From an uncultured Pseudomonadota bacterium (lineage in GTDB: Bacteria; Pseudomonadota; Alphaproteobacteria; Rs-D84), in NCBI GenBank assembly GCA_947307295.1, contig CAMZIQ010000001.1:189988-253987 (forward strand): 64,000 bases of DNA. The letters run 5' to 3'. The translations under genes were made by a program, and so were the position numbers. The notes under the pieces are model-generated. The model was given only the letters and a program-made list of their open reading frames with translations. It was not told the DNA's origin and did no database searches. Of this stretch, positions 33,815-43,725 are shown one piece after another (position 1 is the first letter of the stretch; each line of letters starts with the position of its first letter).

Positions 33815-35284
33815 ATGATAAATCTAACCATAGTCGAAGCACTTAAAAAACTTAAATCTCGTGAAATCAGCGCGACTGAATTAACACGCGCTCATTTGGA
33901 ACGTATTGAAAAATATGGCGATAAATTAAATTGCTATATCACACGCACACCGGAACGCGCACTTGCTGACGCAGCCGCGGCTGATGAACGTATTGCAAAT
34001 GGAAATGCACGCGCACTGGATGGCATTCCAATTGCTATGAAAGATTTATTCGCAACCAAGGGGATTCGCACAACTGCGGCATCTCACATGCTTGAAAATT
34101 TTGTTCCAGAATATGAATCTACAATTTCACAAAAATTTATTGATGCTGGCACAGTATTGCTTGGTAAATCTAATTTAGATGAATTTGCAATGGGGACATT
34201 TTCTAAAACTTCCTATTTTGGTGCACCAGTAAATCCATGGCAAATTGAAAAACATTTAACAGCTGGCGGTTCATCTGGTGGTTCTACCAGCGCAGTCGCA
34301 GGCGGTCTTGCAATGGGTGCAACAGGAACTGATACAGGTGGTTCGATTCGTTTTCCGTGTTCTATAACTGGCTTGGTCGGTATGAAACCAACATACGGTC
34401 TGTGTTCACGTTGGGGTTGTGTTGCTTTTGCTTCCAGTCTTGACACACCAGGTCCAATTGCAAGAACGGTAGATGATACCGCCCTGCTCTTATCAATCAT
34501 GGCTGGTCACGATGACAAAGATTCTACCAGCGCACCGAATGCACAATTTATCGTTGATGGTGAATTAAAACCTATATTGGGCGACGGTAAAAAATTGCGT
34601 GTTGGTGTAATCAAAGAATTCAATAACGTTCAAATCTCTGACGATATGAAAACATTGTTTGAAAAACGAATTGCAGATTTGAAATCTTTGGGTGCAGAAA
34701 TTGTCGAAGTATCAATTCCAAATGTATTAGATGCATTGGCGGCCTATTATATTATTGCACCAGCAGAAGCATCTTCAAACCTTGCACGCTATGATGGTGT
34801 AAGATATGGTTTGCGTGTCGAAGGCAAAGATATTTACGATACATTCAAAAAAACTCGTGCCGCAGGTTTCGGCGAAGAAGTTCAACGCCGTATGTTAATC
34901 GGTACAGCCGTTCTGTCTAGTGAATCTTACGAAGTATATTTTATGCAGGCTGCACGCGTTCGCCGTATGATTGCGGACAGTTTTACAAAGGCTTTTGATA
35001 ATTGCGATTTAATCGTATGTCCATCGGGCGCTGGAACGGCATTACCACTTGATTCAGATTTAACCCCGTTGGAATATTACGCATTAGATTTATTCACGGT
35101 CGCAATGAATTTGGCTGGTATCCCGGCGGTATCTGTTCCATGTGGTTTGGCACAAAATGGTTTACCATTGGGGATGCAGGTAGTTGGTCGTCGTTTTGAT
35201 GATATGCGTGTTTTACAATTGGCAAAGCATATCGAAACAGCCACAGCATTCGATAATCGTCCAACAAAAGTTTTGGGGGAATAA
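33815..35284 (+). CDS. gatA: Asp/Glu-tRNA amidotransferase subunit GatA
   Basis: The 489-aa amidase-signature subunit releases ammonia from glutamine. The catalytic triad is visible: Lys76 (IAMKDLF), Ser153 (GGSSGGS) and Ser177 (GTDTGGSIRFP). It channels ammonia to GatB, which converts Glu-tRNA(Gln) or Asp-tRNA(Asn). Length and motifs are normal. It is followed by an antisense tRNA-Phe and then gatB. Confidence 0.97.
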   Translation: MINLTIVEALKKLKSREISATELTRAHLERIEKYGDKLNCYITRTPERALADAAAADERIANGNARALDGIPIAMKDLFATKGIRTTAASHMLENFVPEYESTISQKFIDAGTVLLGKSNLDEFAMGTFSKTSYFGAPVNPWQIEKHLTAGGSSGGSTSAVAGGLAMGATGTDTGGSIRFPCSITGLVGMKPTYGLCSRWGCVAFASSLDTPGPIARTVDDTALLLSIMAGHDDKDSTSAPNAQFIVDGELKPILGDGKKLRVGVIKEFNNVQISDDMKTLFEKRIADLKSLGAEIVEVSIPNVLDALAAYYIIAPAEASSNLARYDGVRYGLRVEGKDIYDTFKKTRAAGFGEEVQRRMLIGTAVLSSESYEVYFMQAARVRRMIADSFTKAFDNCDLIVCPSGAGTALPLDSDLTPLEYYALDLFTVAMNLAGIPAVSVPCGLAQNGLPLGMQVVGRRFDDMRVLQLAKHIETATAFDNRPTKVLGE

Positions 35285-35289
35285 AAAAA

Positions 35290-35365
35290 TGGTGGCTAGA
35301 AGTAGAATCGAACTACTGACACAGGGATTTTCAGTCCCTTGCTCTACCAACTGAGCTATCTAGCC
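35290..35365 (-). tRNA. tRNA-Phe (anticodon GAA), antisense between gatA and gatB
   Basis: On the minus strand, the acceptor GGCTAGA pairs with TCTAGCC. The D arm is GCTC...GAGC, the anticodon stem AGGGA/TCCCT encloses loop CTGAAAA (anticodon GAA), and the T arm is AGTAG/CTACT with TTCGATT. CCA is encoded at 35290-35292. It lies opposite to the gat genes and begins 5 nt after the gatA stop. Confidence 0.96.
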
Positions 35366-35419
35366 ATCCGTGAAAGGTATATTAAAGTATAAAAAACTAA
35401 AAAGCAAGGAAAAAGAAAA

Positions 35420-36946
35420 ATGTTTACGATAAAAGGCAAAACACAAGAATGGGAAGTAGTCATCGCGCTCGAAACCCACATAGAAGTTTTATCCAACAGC
35501 AAGATTTTCAGTGGTGCATCTGCTGATTATAATCCAACTGTGGCTCCAAATACTCAGGCTTGTATGGTTGACGTGGCTATGCCTGGCATGTTGCCAGTAT
35601 TAAACAAATACTGTGTTGAACAGGCGATAAAATTCGGTCTCGGGATAAATGCCGAAATTTCTAGACATAGCCGTTTTGCCCGCAAACAATATTTTTACCC
35701 TGACCTGCCCCAGGGCTATCAAATTTCCCAACCAGTAGAAGAGCCTCCGGTTGTTGGTCGCGGATGGGTTGAAATTATTGGTGATGATGGAAAGCCGAAA
35801 AAAATTTTAATTGAACGCGCCCATTTGGAACAAGACGCAGGAAAACTAAAACACGATATGCATCCAACGAAATCTTTTGCCGATTACAATCGTACAGGGG
35901 TAGCCTTGTTGGAAATTGTATGCTTTATAGATTTGAATAATCCTGAAAACAAATCCTATATTACTTCACCAGATGAAGCGGAAAGATACCTGCGTCAAAT
36001 TCGAGAAATTGCACGCGCATTGGGTGTATCAAAGGCTAATATGGAAGAAGGTTCAATGCGTGCAGATGTCAATGTATCTGTACGTCCCGTGGGCGCAAAA
36101 TACTTTAATGAAAGATGTGAAATAAAAAATATGGTATCTTTTAAATTTATCAAAGCAGCCATTGAATACGAAGCCAAACGTCAAATCGAAATATTAGAAA
36201 ACGGTGGTATCATTGAACGCAACACTATGAGATACAATCAAAGCGAAGGAACAACATCTGTTTTACGCAGCAAAGAAGATGCTCTTGATTACCGTTATTT
36301 CCCGGATCCAGATTTATTGGAATTGGAAATTACCGATGAAGACATTGAACGCATCAGAAAAACTATGCCAGAATTGCCAACTGCTACACGTGCCAGATAT
36401 ATCAATGAATACGGTTTATCTGAATATGATGCAACACGTTTGACCGAAACAGTTGATATTTCACATTGGTATGATGCGGCGGTAAACGGCAAAAAAGAAC
36501 GTGCAAAGCCGGTTGCTAACTGGTTGATTTCTGAATTATTTGCACATCCAGAAAATATGGATATTGAAAACAAGATTACGGAAAATTCTGATCCAGATGC
36601 ACCACGTATCATTACACCTGCTAATTTGGCTGAATTGGTCGATATGATTTTATCGAACGAAATCAATGGAAAACAAGCCAAAGAAATATTCATCAAAATG
36701 CTGGACGGTGAACGTGGAACTATACATGAAATTGCTGATAAATATGGTATGAAACAAATTACAGATACGGGCGCAATCGAATCGGCTGTGGATGAAGTGA
36801 TTAAAAGCAATCCAGCCCAGGTTGAACAATATAAATCTGGCAAAGTCGGCCTGCTCGGGTTCTTTGTTGGTAATGTTATGAAAGCAACACATGGTCAGGC
36901 TAATCCAGCAATGGTAAGTGATTTATTAAAACAAAAATTAGGTTAA
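35420..36946 (+). CDS. gatB: Asp/Glu-tRNA amidotransferase subunit GatB
   Basis: The 508-aa kinase-like subunit activates the tRNA-bound acid and amidates it. Motifs include GLETH-like ALETHIEVLS, QYFYPDLPQGYQISQ, the ERAHLEQDAGK region with a metal-binding His/Glu, EEGSMRADVNVSVRP and YRYFPDPDL. A C-terminal YqeY-like helical domain ends the protein. It completes the Gat operon and is followed by a 62-aa ORF. Confidence 0.97.
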   Translation: MFTIKGKTQEWEVVIALETHIEVLSNSKIFSGASADYNPTVAPNTQACMVDVAMPGMLPVLNKYCVEQAIKFGLGINAEISRHSRFARKQYFYPDLPQGYQISQPVEEPPVVGRGWVEIIGDDGKPKKILIERAHLEQDAGKLKHDMHPTKSFADYNRTGVALLEIVCFIDLNNPENKSYITSPDEAERYLRQIREIARALGVSKANMEEGSMRADVNVSVRPVGAKYFNERCEIKNMVSFKFIKAAIEYEAKRQIEILENGGIIERNTMRYNQSEGTTSVLRSKEDALDYRYFPDPDLLELEITDEDIERIRKTMPELPTATRARYINEYGLSEYDATRLTETVDISHWYDAAVNGKKERAKPVANWLISELFAHPENMDIENKITENSDPDAPRIITPANLAELVDMILSNEINGKQAKEIFIKMLDGERGTIHEIADKYGMKQITDTGAIESAVDEVIKSNPAQVEQYKSGKVGLLGFFVGNVMKATHGQANPAMVSDLLKQKLG

Positions 36947-36970
36947 TTAAAATAAACAAAGGAAAATAAA

Positions 36971-37159
36971 ATGAGCACAAAAATTTTGACACTTATCGAA
37001 CATAGTATAATTACAGGTTCTATATACGGGACAATAGAGGTTCCAGATGATGTAAATTATCAAGAAAGAATCAATGAAAAAACTTTATCGGAAAAACACA
37101 ATCAAGCAAAAATGAAAAATACTAACGCAGCAATTCGTCAAAAAACACAACATAAATAA
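36971..37159 (+). CDS. Small 62-aa protein of unknown function
   Basis: This short charged protein (MSTKILTLIEHSIITGSIYGTIEVPDD...) has AAAGGA before its ATG and lies between gatB and miaB with no terminator, so it is likely co-transcribed. It has no signal peptide or recognisable domain. Coding is supported mainly by the SD and its position. Confidence 0.55.
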   Translation: MSTKILTLIEHSIITGSIYGTIEVPDDVNYQERINEKTLSEKHNQAKMKNTNAAIRQKTQHK

Positions 37160-37164
37160 ACCAC

Positions 37165-38466
37165 ATGCAGAAATTTTTCATACAAACTTTTGGTTGCCAA
37201 ATGAATGTGTATGACGGACAACGTATTGCCGCCATGCTTGAACAACACGGATTTACACAGACAGAAGATGTCACGGATGCAGATTTAATCATCCTTAATA
37301 CATGCGCTGTTCGTGCCAAAGCAACTGACAAAGTTTATTCTGCACTTGGTCGCATAAGACGCGCAAAGAAACCAAATGCCCTACTCGGAATTGTTGGTTG
37401 TGTAGCTCGTGAATCCGGGGCGGATGCTTTTAAACGTATACCGGAATTGAATTTTGTTTTGGGTCCACAAAGTTATCATAAATTGCCAGAGATACTAAAA
37501 AATCCAGACACAAAATTATTAAATATTGATTTGGGTGGTTTGGAAAAATTTGACGAATTACCACAAACAACAAAATCACCTGTGGTTGCATATATCCCAA
37601 TTCAAGAAGGATGCAATCATTGTTGTACATACTGTATTGTCCCGTATACACGCGGTCGTGAATTATCTCGTCCTTTTGATGATGTTATACACGACACGAT
37701 AAACGCAGCAAAAACTGGTGCAATTGAAATTTGTTTTCTGGGTCAAAATGTGAATGGATATAAATACACAGATGAAAAAGGCAAACTTTTTAAGCTTTCT
37801 GATTTGATATGCGAAACTGCTAAACTGCCCGAAATTCAACGTATACGCTTTACGTCCAGTTATCCAACAGAAATGTCAGATGACCTGATTGAAATGTTTG
37901 GCATTGAACCCAAATTATTACCATTTTTGAATATGCCTATTCAAAGTGGCAGTCCGCGCATATTAAAAAAGATGAATAGACCTGACGATATTGACACATA
38001 CAAAACAATTATAAAAAAATTAAAAACTGTTCGCCCTGACATTCAAATATCGTCTGATTTTATCGTCGGTTTTCCAGATGAAACCGATGAAGATTTCGCA
38101 GAAACATTACGTATAGCACGTGATATAAAATATATAAATTCATATTCGTTTAAATATTCGCCACGTCCACATACAGCGGCAGCCATAATGCCTAATCAAA
38201 TCAGCGAACAAATAAAATCTGTCAGACTTCAACAACTGGACAACCAATTAAATGAAAATCAACGAGAATTCAATATTTCCTGTATCGGTAAAGAAATGAT
38301 TTGTCTATGCGAAGGTGATGATAAAACAGGTCGTAATCTCGTATTCCGTACACCTTATATGCAACAATGTATTGTTGAAAAACCTGATTATAAAATCACA
38401 GCTTTACAAAAAATAAAAATCACAGATGCTAATAAAGCTTCATTGCGCGGCGAAATTATTAAATAG
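37165..38466 (+). CDS. miaB: tRNA-2-methylthio-N6-isopentenyladenosine synthase MiaB
   Basis: The 433-aa radical SAM methylthiotransferase modifies A37 of UNN-reading tRNAs. The UPF0004 domain has Cys11, Cys47 and Cys79 for the auxiliary cluster. The radical SAM motif CxxxCxxC is Cys150, Cys154 and Cys157. A TRAM-like C-terminus follows. The start CACATGCAG has no strong SD and may be coupled to the upstream ORF. It ends 1 nt from the convergent OMP gene. Confidence 0.95.
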   Translation: MQKFFIQTFGCQMNVYDGQRIAAMLEQHGFTQTEDVTDADLIILNTCAVRAKATDKVYSALGRIRRAKKPNALLGIVGCVARESGADAFKRIPELNFVLGPQSYHKLPEILKNPDTKLLNIDLGGLEKFDELPQTTKSPVVAYIPIQEGCNHCCTYCIVPYTRGRELSRPFDDVIHDTINAAKTGAIEICFLGQNVNGYKYTDEKGKLFKLSDLICETAKLPEIQRIRFTSSYPTEMSDDLIEMFGIEPKLLPFLNMPIQSGSPRILKKMNRPDDIDTYKTIIKKLKTVRPDIQISSDFIVGFPDETDEDFAETLRIARDIKYINSYSFKYSPRPHTAAAIMPNQISEQIKSVRLQQLDNQLNENQREFNISCIGKEMICLCEGDDKTGRNLVFRTPYMQQCIVEKPDYKITALQKIKITDANKASLRGEIIK

Positions 38467-38467
38467 A

Positions 38468-40012
38468 TTAAAATAATAATTTTGCATCCATAAAAAATCT
38501 ATAACTGATATCAAAATCATCTTTAAAGATGCTTGCGCCTAATGAAACCCCAGCATTATCTGTGATAGACATAAAACCTATTTTCATATCAGCAAATAAA
38601 TTTTTATTTGTTCCAGCACCACCAAATAAAGAATATTCATATTTTATACCATCTGTTATAAATGAATATTTCGCATTCATCCCGCCATGGACATAAGTAT
38701 CCGTTTCTGAAACATCCGCAACATTATATTGTTGATACATAAAACCTGCAACTGGCGCAATAATAACATCACGCATAACATCAAAATCATAACCAACTTC
38801 AATATCTCCATACCAAGACAAACCCAAAGGATTTTCTTTAAGATTCCCATATGTTGAAATGTATTCACCTTTGTAATCAGTTAATGAAACCCCTAATTTT
38901 TCATTCAACCAAAACTTATCAAACTTTTGCTTAGATTTAATATCTAATCCATATAACATACCAGAAAATTCATTTAAACTGTCTTCATAATTAAAATTAT
39001 TAAAACTAAAACCTGCACCAAAATATAATGAATCATCTTTATAACCCAGATAAACCCGACCACCAATATCATTTATTTTATCAGACACGATGTAATAAGG
39101 TATAATTCCAATACCTGTATCAAAATCCCCTTTATCTAACAAAGAAAAATTATTTATCACTTTAACTGGTCGCAACAATATATCATGACTGAAACGATAA
39201 GATAAACTTTTCAAACGATTTATTTCATCCATATTAGAAGCAACATCCAAAGACCTTATAAATTTATCATTTGGATGCTTTTGTCTAATTAATTCCAACG
39301 CAGATGTTCTTTGAACATTACCGAACACAATATTGTAATTTGTTTCTCTGACTATATTTAAAACCAGACCACCATTTATTGATTTTAATTCGGGTTTATA
39401 CATTTTATCCAAATCAACAATTTGCACGTGCAACGTGGTTTCTTCAGAAGTATGACGTATAACTTCACCAGGATTAACGGTTTCTGCACTATTTATGACC
39501 AAAAGAATATCGCCTTCCAAAGTCACATTTTTATCCCAATTTTGCCAATCTGAAAAATCATTTATCTCAACCGTAGATGTATTTATAGTGAAACCAGACG
39601 CATTAATATCTTTGATATTATCAAAATTAACACCTTGATAATTATCCACACAAATAGATTTATCACCACCAATTACGTTAACACTTTGAAGTTCTGCATC
39701 AGAACGAATAACTTGAACAACATTTGAACCAGTCGCATTTATTGAACCGTTTATTGTTCCTGAATTATAAACGAATAAATTATTACCCTGAGTATCTATA
39801 TCACCATTTATTGTACCAGAATTGTATAAATGCACAGTTCCACTTGTTGTTATTCCGTATATACTGGTCGCTGTTATAACCACACCATTGTTGATAGTGA
39901 CATCACCACTACCAAAAGAATCAACAGATGCGGAATAATCATAAACATATGATTCTGCACCAGTACAGACAAACATTGATACAAACAAAATCGAAAACAG
40001 GTATTTTTTCAT
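38468..40012 (-). CDS. Outer-membrane beta-barrel protein with a short repeat passenger
   Basis: The 514-aa protein has a signal peptide (MKKYLFSILFVSMFVCTGA) and a short N-terminal passenger with NSGTING-type repeats. The C-terminal part is about 270 residues of alternating aromatic strands ending MDAKLLF, as in autotransporter or OmpA-like barrels. The start ATG at 40012 lies only 7 nt after a TATAAT at 40020-40025 on the minus strand and has no clear SD, so its mRNA may be near-leaderless. Function unknown. Confidence 0.8.
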   Translation of the reverse strand: MKKYLFSILFVSMFVCTGAESYVYDYSASVDSFGSGDVTINNGVVITATSIYGITTSGTVHLYNSGTINGDIDTQGNNLFVYNSGTINGSINATGSNVVQVIRSDAELQSVNVIGGDKSICVDNYQGVNFDNIKDINASGFTINTSTVEINDFSDWQNWDKNVTLEGDILLVINSAETVNPGEVIRHTSEETTLHVQIVDLDKMYKPELKSINGGLVLNIVRETNYNIVFGNVQRTSALELIRQKHPNDKFIRSLDVASNMDEINRLKSLSYRFSHDILLRPVKVINNFSLLDKGDFDTGIGIIPYYIVSDKINDIGGRVYLGYKDDSLYFGAGFSFNNFNYEDSLNEFSGMLYGLDIKSKQKFDKFWLNEKLGVSLTDYKGEYISTYGNLKENPLGLSWYGDIEVGYDFDVMRDVIIAPVAGFMYQQYNVADVSETDTYVHGGMNAKYSFITDGIKYEYSLFGGAGTNKNLFADMKIGFMSITDNAGVSLGASIFKDDFDISYRFFMDAKLLF

Positions 40013-40052
40013 AACATAAATTATACTAGCACAGAACGAAAACACCTAACAA

Positions 40053-40083
40053 CAAAAAAATCCCGCTAAAAAACGGGATTTCA
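40053..40083 (-). terminator. Terminator of the small OMP gene
   Basis: AAATCCCG ... CGGGATTT stem with a TTTTTTA loop, followed on the minus strand by TTTTTTT. It separates this gene from the OMP gene downstream. Confidence 0.85.
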
Positions 40084-40101
40084 AAGCGAAACAAGAAAAG
40101 T

Positions 40102-40716
40102 TTAGAACATATAACGAATACCAATATCACCGCTGAAATCATGCATTCCAGAAGCAACATCAATATAATTATAACGTGCCGCAACATCGACAGAATAACA
40201 GCCAAACGGCATTTCTAATCCCAATGTACCCATCATAGAAAATCTTGTATTATCTCTGCTAACTTCGTACACAGGACCAGTACCTTTGGTTTCTATAAAT
40301 GCCATACCAGCACCCAAACCAACGAATGGTTGAATATAATGGAAATGACCCAAATCCATATAGGCATTTGCCATCAATTCAATGTTTTTTGATGTGACTT
40401 TTACATTGTTTATATTACCAAAATCTTTATAATCTTCGCCCTTGGTAAAGAAAGACCCTTCAATTTCAAAACGTGCTGAATCATACATGCTTAATCCCAA
40501 AGCCACACGCGCTTGATACAAATCCTGAGACACACTTTCTTTTGTATCATTGAAATTATAATTTAAATTACCATAAGTGGCACCACCACGTAGTGCGACA
40601 TAAGGTAAAATATCCCAACCCATAAAATTAGTTGGTTGTTGTTCATACATTTGACCACCTGCAAAAGCTGGTGCAGCCAATAATACTGCCATTGATGTGG
40701 CAATAAGTTTTTTCAT
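40102..40716 (-). CDS. Outer-membrane beta-barrel protein (OmpA/porin-like, 204 aa)
   Basis: The start ATG at 40716 has AAGGAGAAA upstream and opens a clear signal peptide (MKKLIATSMAVLLAAPAFAG); the longer frame to 40845 is non-coding. About 175 mature residues follow with alternating strands (PYVALRGGATYGNLNYNF, RFEIEGSFF, NIELMANAYMDL, QPFVGLGAGMAFIE) and end GIRYMF, as in eight-stranded OMPs. A TGATAGAAT element lies at 40758-40766. It may be a porin or surface protein. Confidence 0.85.
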   Translation of the reverse strand: MKKLIATSMAVLLAAPAFAGGQMYEQQPTNFMGWDILPYVALRGGATYGNLNYNFNDTKESVSQDLYQARVALGLSMYDSARFEIEGSFFTKGEDYKDFGNINNVKVTSKNIELMANAYMDLGHFHYIQPFVGLGAGMAFIETKGTGPVYEVSRDNTRFSMMGTLGLEMPFGCYSVDVAARYNYIDVASGMHDFSGDIGIRYMF

Positions 40717-40847
40717 AAGTTTCTCCTTTTTGTTGCTGATTAATCTCAACACTTTGTATTCTATCAGACAACTCCAGACAATCATATAGGCATGTATACT
40801 TAGGATATATTTCTTATATACGACAATTTCCGCCGTATAGAACAAAA

Positions 40848-41522
40848 TTATTCAGTTAATTTTTTAATAACAAAATCAGCCATTAACAATCCAAACATTC
40901 CTGTCACAGTGACAATCGAACCAAATTCCTTACCACGATTTAATTGTGGCATCGCTGGTTCGGTTGAATACACCACGGGAAAATCTTTCATTTTTAAATC
41001 ACGAACAATATGACGAATTTTTGAAGCCAAAGGACATACGGTTGTTTTAGATATTTTTCCAACTTTAATCTTTGTTAAATCTGTCTTGCGAGCCGCACCC
41101 ATAGACGATATAAATGGTATACCGTTATTTTCACACCAATTATATAAAGCTATTTTAGATGAGACTGTATCTATAGCATCTATAACAAAATCAGGCTTAA
41201 CATCAAAATCCTTATTTTCATCAAAAAACACATTAAATACATAAACTTTAATAGCGGGATTTATATCAGCGATTCGTTGTTTAGCAACTTCTGTTTTAAA
41301 TTTACCAAGACTAGAATCCATTGCAAACAATTGACGATTTATATTTGATTCTTCAACTTTATCAAAATCAACCAATATTAAATTGCCTATACCACTTCGC
41401 GCCAAAGCTTCTATTGCAAAAGAACCAACCGCACCACAACCAACAACCATAACTGTTGATTTTTGTAATTTTTTAACTGATTCGTTTCCAATTAATAATT
41501 TTATTCTATGCAATCTATTCAT
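40848..41522 (-). CDS. tcdA: tRNA threonylcarbamoyladenosine dehydratase TcdA (ThiF/E1-like)
   Basis: The 224-aa E1-like enzyme cyclises t6A37 in ANN-reading tRNAs. It has the ATP-binding GCGAVGSFAIEALARSGIG, then DFDKVEESNINRQ, DAIDTVSSKIALYNWC and a C-terminal Cys-free module. It is a little shorter than E. coli TcdA, which has a C-terminal extension. It overlaps the TatD-like gene by 8 nt, so the pair is co-transcribed. Confidence 0.85.
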   Translation of the reverse strand: MNRLHRIKLLIGNESVKKLQKSTVMVVGCGAVGSFAIEALARSGIGNLILVDFDKVEESNINRQLFAMDSSLGKFKTEVAKQRIADINPAIKVYVFNVFFDENKDFDVKPDFVIDAIDTVSSKIALYNWCENNGIPFISSMGAARKTDLTKIKVGKISKTTVCPLASKIRHIVRDLKMKDFPVVYSTEPAMPQLNRGKEFGSIVTVTGMFGLLMADFVIKKLTE

Positions 41523-42189
41523 GTTTTAAAACCCTTTGTGCGTTATCGTATATTATATCAGCCATATTCGATTCGTTTTTAGTTTTCGAAATTTCATTAA
41601 CAATATCTATTAAAACTATATCAGCCATTGCATCAGTTTCTATTAATATTTTATCAGATGGAATTTGTTCTATACGACAGTTTTTACCGTATACAGCGTT
41701 TTTACCCAATGAAAAAAATATATTTTTATATTGCAATAGTTTTAATAATATATTTTCATTTGCATTGAAATCATGAAAAACAATTATTGGTAATTCAGAT
41801 TTTTTATATTGTTTTAAAATATGCAAAATCTTATCCCATGCACCAACACAATGTATAAAAACGATTCGTTTTAATTGAACAGCAATATCAAATTGTTTAA
41901 CAAAAACTTCTAATTGTTTTTCCATATTTGGCTTATATTTATCCAAACCGATTTCCCCAACCATATAATTTGGATTAGTTTGTAATAATTGTATTAATCG
42001 CCCATCCCACCCAAAAATAATATCATTAATAAACCAAGGATGGATACCAAACGCACCGTATACACGCGCATCTATTTTCATTAAATCAATTATTTTTTGC
42101 CATTCAGATTCTTTTGTTGCACAACACACAACCCCATCAACATCTGGCGCTATGTAATCAATATGAGTATGTGCATCTATGATTTTCAT
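41515..42189 (-). CDS. TatD-family metal-dependent hydrolase
   Basis: The 224-aa TIM-barrel protein has DAHTHID, the GIHPWF motif, GEIGLDKY, FIHCVGA and a late ETDA, all typical of TatD/YcfH metal sites. TatD proteins act as DNases or deacylases. It is shorter than the usual 255-265 aa, so some loops are reduced. Operon with tcdA. Confidence 0.85.
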   Translation of the reverse strand: MKIIDAHTHIDYIAPDVDGVVCCATKESEWQKIIDLMKIDARVYGAFGIHPWFINDIIFGWDGRLIQLLQTNPNYMVGEIGLDKYKPNMEKQLEVFVKQFDIAVQLKRIVFIHCVGAWDKILHILKQYKKSELPIIVFHDFNANENILLKLLQYKNIFFSLGKNAVYGKNCRIEQIPSDKILIETDAMADIVLIDIVNEISKTKNESNMADIIYDNAQRVLKHE

Positions 42190-42230
42190 AAAATATATTT
42201 AACCATAAAAAGAATCATTTGCAAGAACAG

Positions 42231-43622
42231 TTAAAATCGTTGTTGAAAAGTAAATTCTGTTGTCCACTTTTTATATTCCCGAGAATGTATATTTGAATCT
42301 TTTTGTGTATAAGCAAATGTTAAGGTTGGGACAAATCCCCAAACCTCTAATTTACTATTAGACAAAGAAATTGAATACCTTTGCAAAAAATCGCGTTCTT
42401 TGACTTTTTGAAAAGCGTTATTTTTTACAACCCATTTATCCCCATCATATTTAAGCCACGAAAAATAAGGTTCAACATACACATTAAACCCATACATCAA
42501 TTCAGAACCAAAACCCAAACTAGTGTTATATCCCCAATTCGCATAAGCATCCATTTTTGCAGTTTCACGATTCACGCCACCACGCAGTACTATATATTTA
42601 CTCGCCCCAAAAGAATACGCAATATGTGGGTTTAATGAATAAGATTGTCCATCCATATATTCCCCATATTCGTCATATTTGTTTTCCATTGTACGCAAAG
42701 ATAGCCCCGCTGATAATTTTCGCGTAAAATCATAATTAGTATCCAACTTTGCACCATACGCCCAATTATATCTATCCCATCCGTACCAGCGTCTATTCAC
42801 AACCCCAGCAAGCCAAACATCCCCTTTGTCCCAAATATAACGCGGTCCAGTCGAAGCCGATAAATACAAATCATCATAATCATGTTTGTTATAAACATTG
42901 GTATAAATCATAGCATCACTTTTCCAACGCCAATTCTTTTCAGTCAATTTAAATTCATAATTTCCACCAAGTGATAGATTCGTTCCAATAACACGTTCAG
43001 GCTCTGGTAAATATCGGCAAAATTCACCCCATTCGTTTACGATACATTCTTTACCACCGGTTGCTTGGTTCACATTAGTATCAGGCGCAGCCCCAACATT
43101 AAACCACACATTCCAATTTTTATTTTGGCGTGCTATATATCTATAATACATCATTTGCTGTTTCACACCATCTGGAATATCTTGTCCAGCCATAGCAAGT
43201 CGAAGATGATAATCCGCCCGATACCATTGATGTTTCATCATATAACAAAGAGCTAATTCATAACGAATTTTTACCAAATCAGGTTGATCATCTAAAATCT
43301 TGCGATAAATTTTGATAGCTTCGTCAATATTACCTTTTTTCTGTTCAATCTGAGCAAGTAAATACCAACGTTCAATTTCCACGGGTAAACTGTCTGTTTT
43401 TGGCATTTGAAACAGCAATTGTTGAGCATGATCAAAATCACCCATAGCCACTAATTTTCCAGCCACTTTAACCGCATCCATTGCAGACATTTTATAAGTT
43501 TTTTCATTATCTTTGTGTTCTTGGCTTTTGGAAACCATAGAAGATTCGACTGCATAAGAATTAAATACCGTGACAGTTGTGGCGTAAAAAATTCCAAACA
43601 AAATTAAAAATATTTTTTTCAA
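42231..43622 (-). CDS. Slam-like surface lipoprotein translocon (DUF560)
   Basis: The 463-aa protein has a signal peptide, then TPR-like helices (about residues 45-165: AGKLVAMGDFDHAQQLLFQ, AQIEQKKGNIDEAIKIYRK, RYELALCYMMKHQWYRADYHL). A C-terminal beta barrel starts NVWFNVGAAPDTNVNQA and ends EFTFQQRF. This is the Slam layout: periplasmic TPR plus DUF560 barrel, which exports lipoproteins such as TbpB to the cell surface. It lies 104 nt downstream of a candidate substrate lipoprotein. Slam is inferred from architecture and context, not a database hit. Confidence 0.72.
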   Translation of the reverse strand: MKKIFLILFGIFYATTVTVFNSYAVESSMVSKSQEHKDNEKTYKMSAMDAVKVAGKLVAMGDFDHAQQLLFQMPKTDSLPVEIERWYLLAQIEQKKGNIDEAIKIYRKILDDQPDLVKIRYELALCYMMKHQWYRADYHLRLAMAGQDIPDGVKQQMMYYRYIARQNKNWNVWFNVGAAPDTNVNQATGGKECIVNEWGEFCRYLPEPERVIGTNLSLGGNYEFKLTEKNWRWKSDAMIYTNVYNKHDYDDLYLSASTGPRYIWDKGDVWLAGVVNRRWYGWDRYNWAYGAKLDTNYDFTRKLSAGLSLRTMENKYDEYGEYMDGQSYSLNPHIAYSFGASKYIVLRGGVNRETAKMDAYANWGYNTSLGFGSELMYGFNVYVEPYFSWLKYDGDKWVVKNNAFQKVKERDFLQRYSISLSNSKLEVWGFVPTLTFAYTQKDSNIHSREYKKWTTEFTFQQRF

Positions 43623-43675
43623 TTATTAAAATCCTGCCCAACAATAGAATAATAATAAACCGAAAATATTGCCAG

Positions 43676-43713
43676 AAAAAAATCCCCCTTCAAAAAAGTC
43701 GGGGGATTTTTTA
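43676..43713. terminator. Terminator between the lipoprotein and Slam-like genes
   Basis: ATCCCCC ... GGGGGAT stem (43682-43688 with 43701-43707) flanked by A and T tracts on either side; it works in both directions. Confidence 0.75.
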
Positions 43714-43725
43714 CGACGAAATTTG

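Noticed and set aside
36295..36843. 182-aa minus-strand ORF inside gatB
   Set aside because: Antisense shadow of a well-conserved gene.
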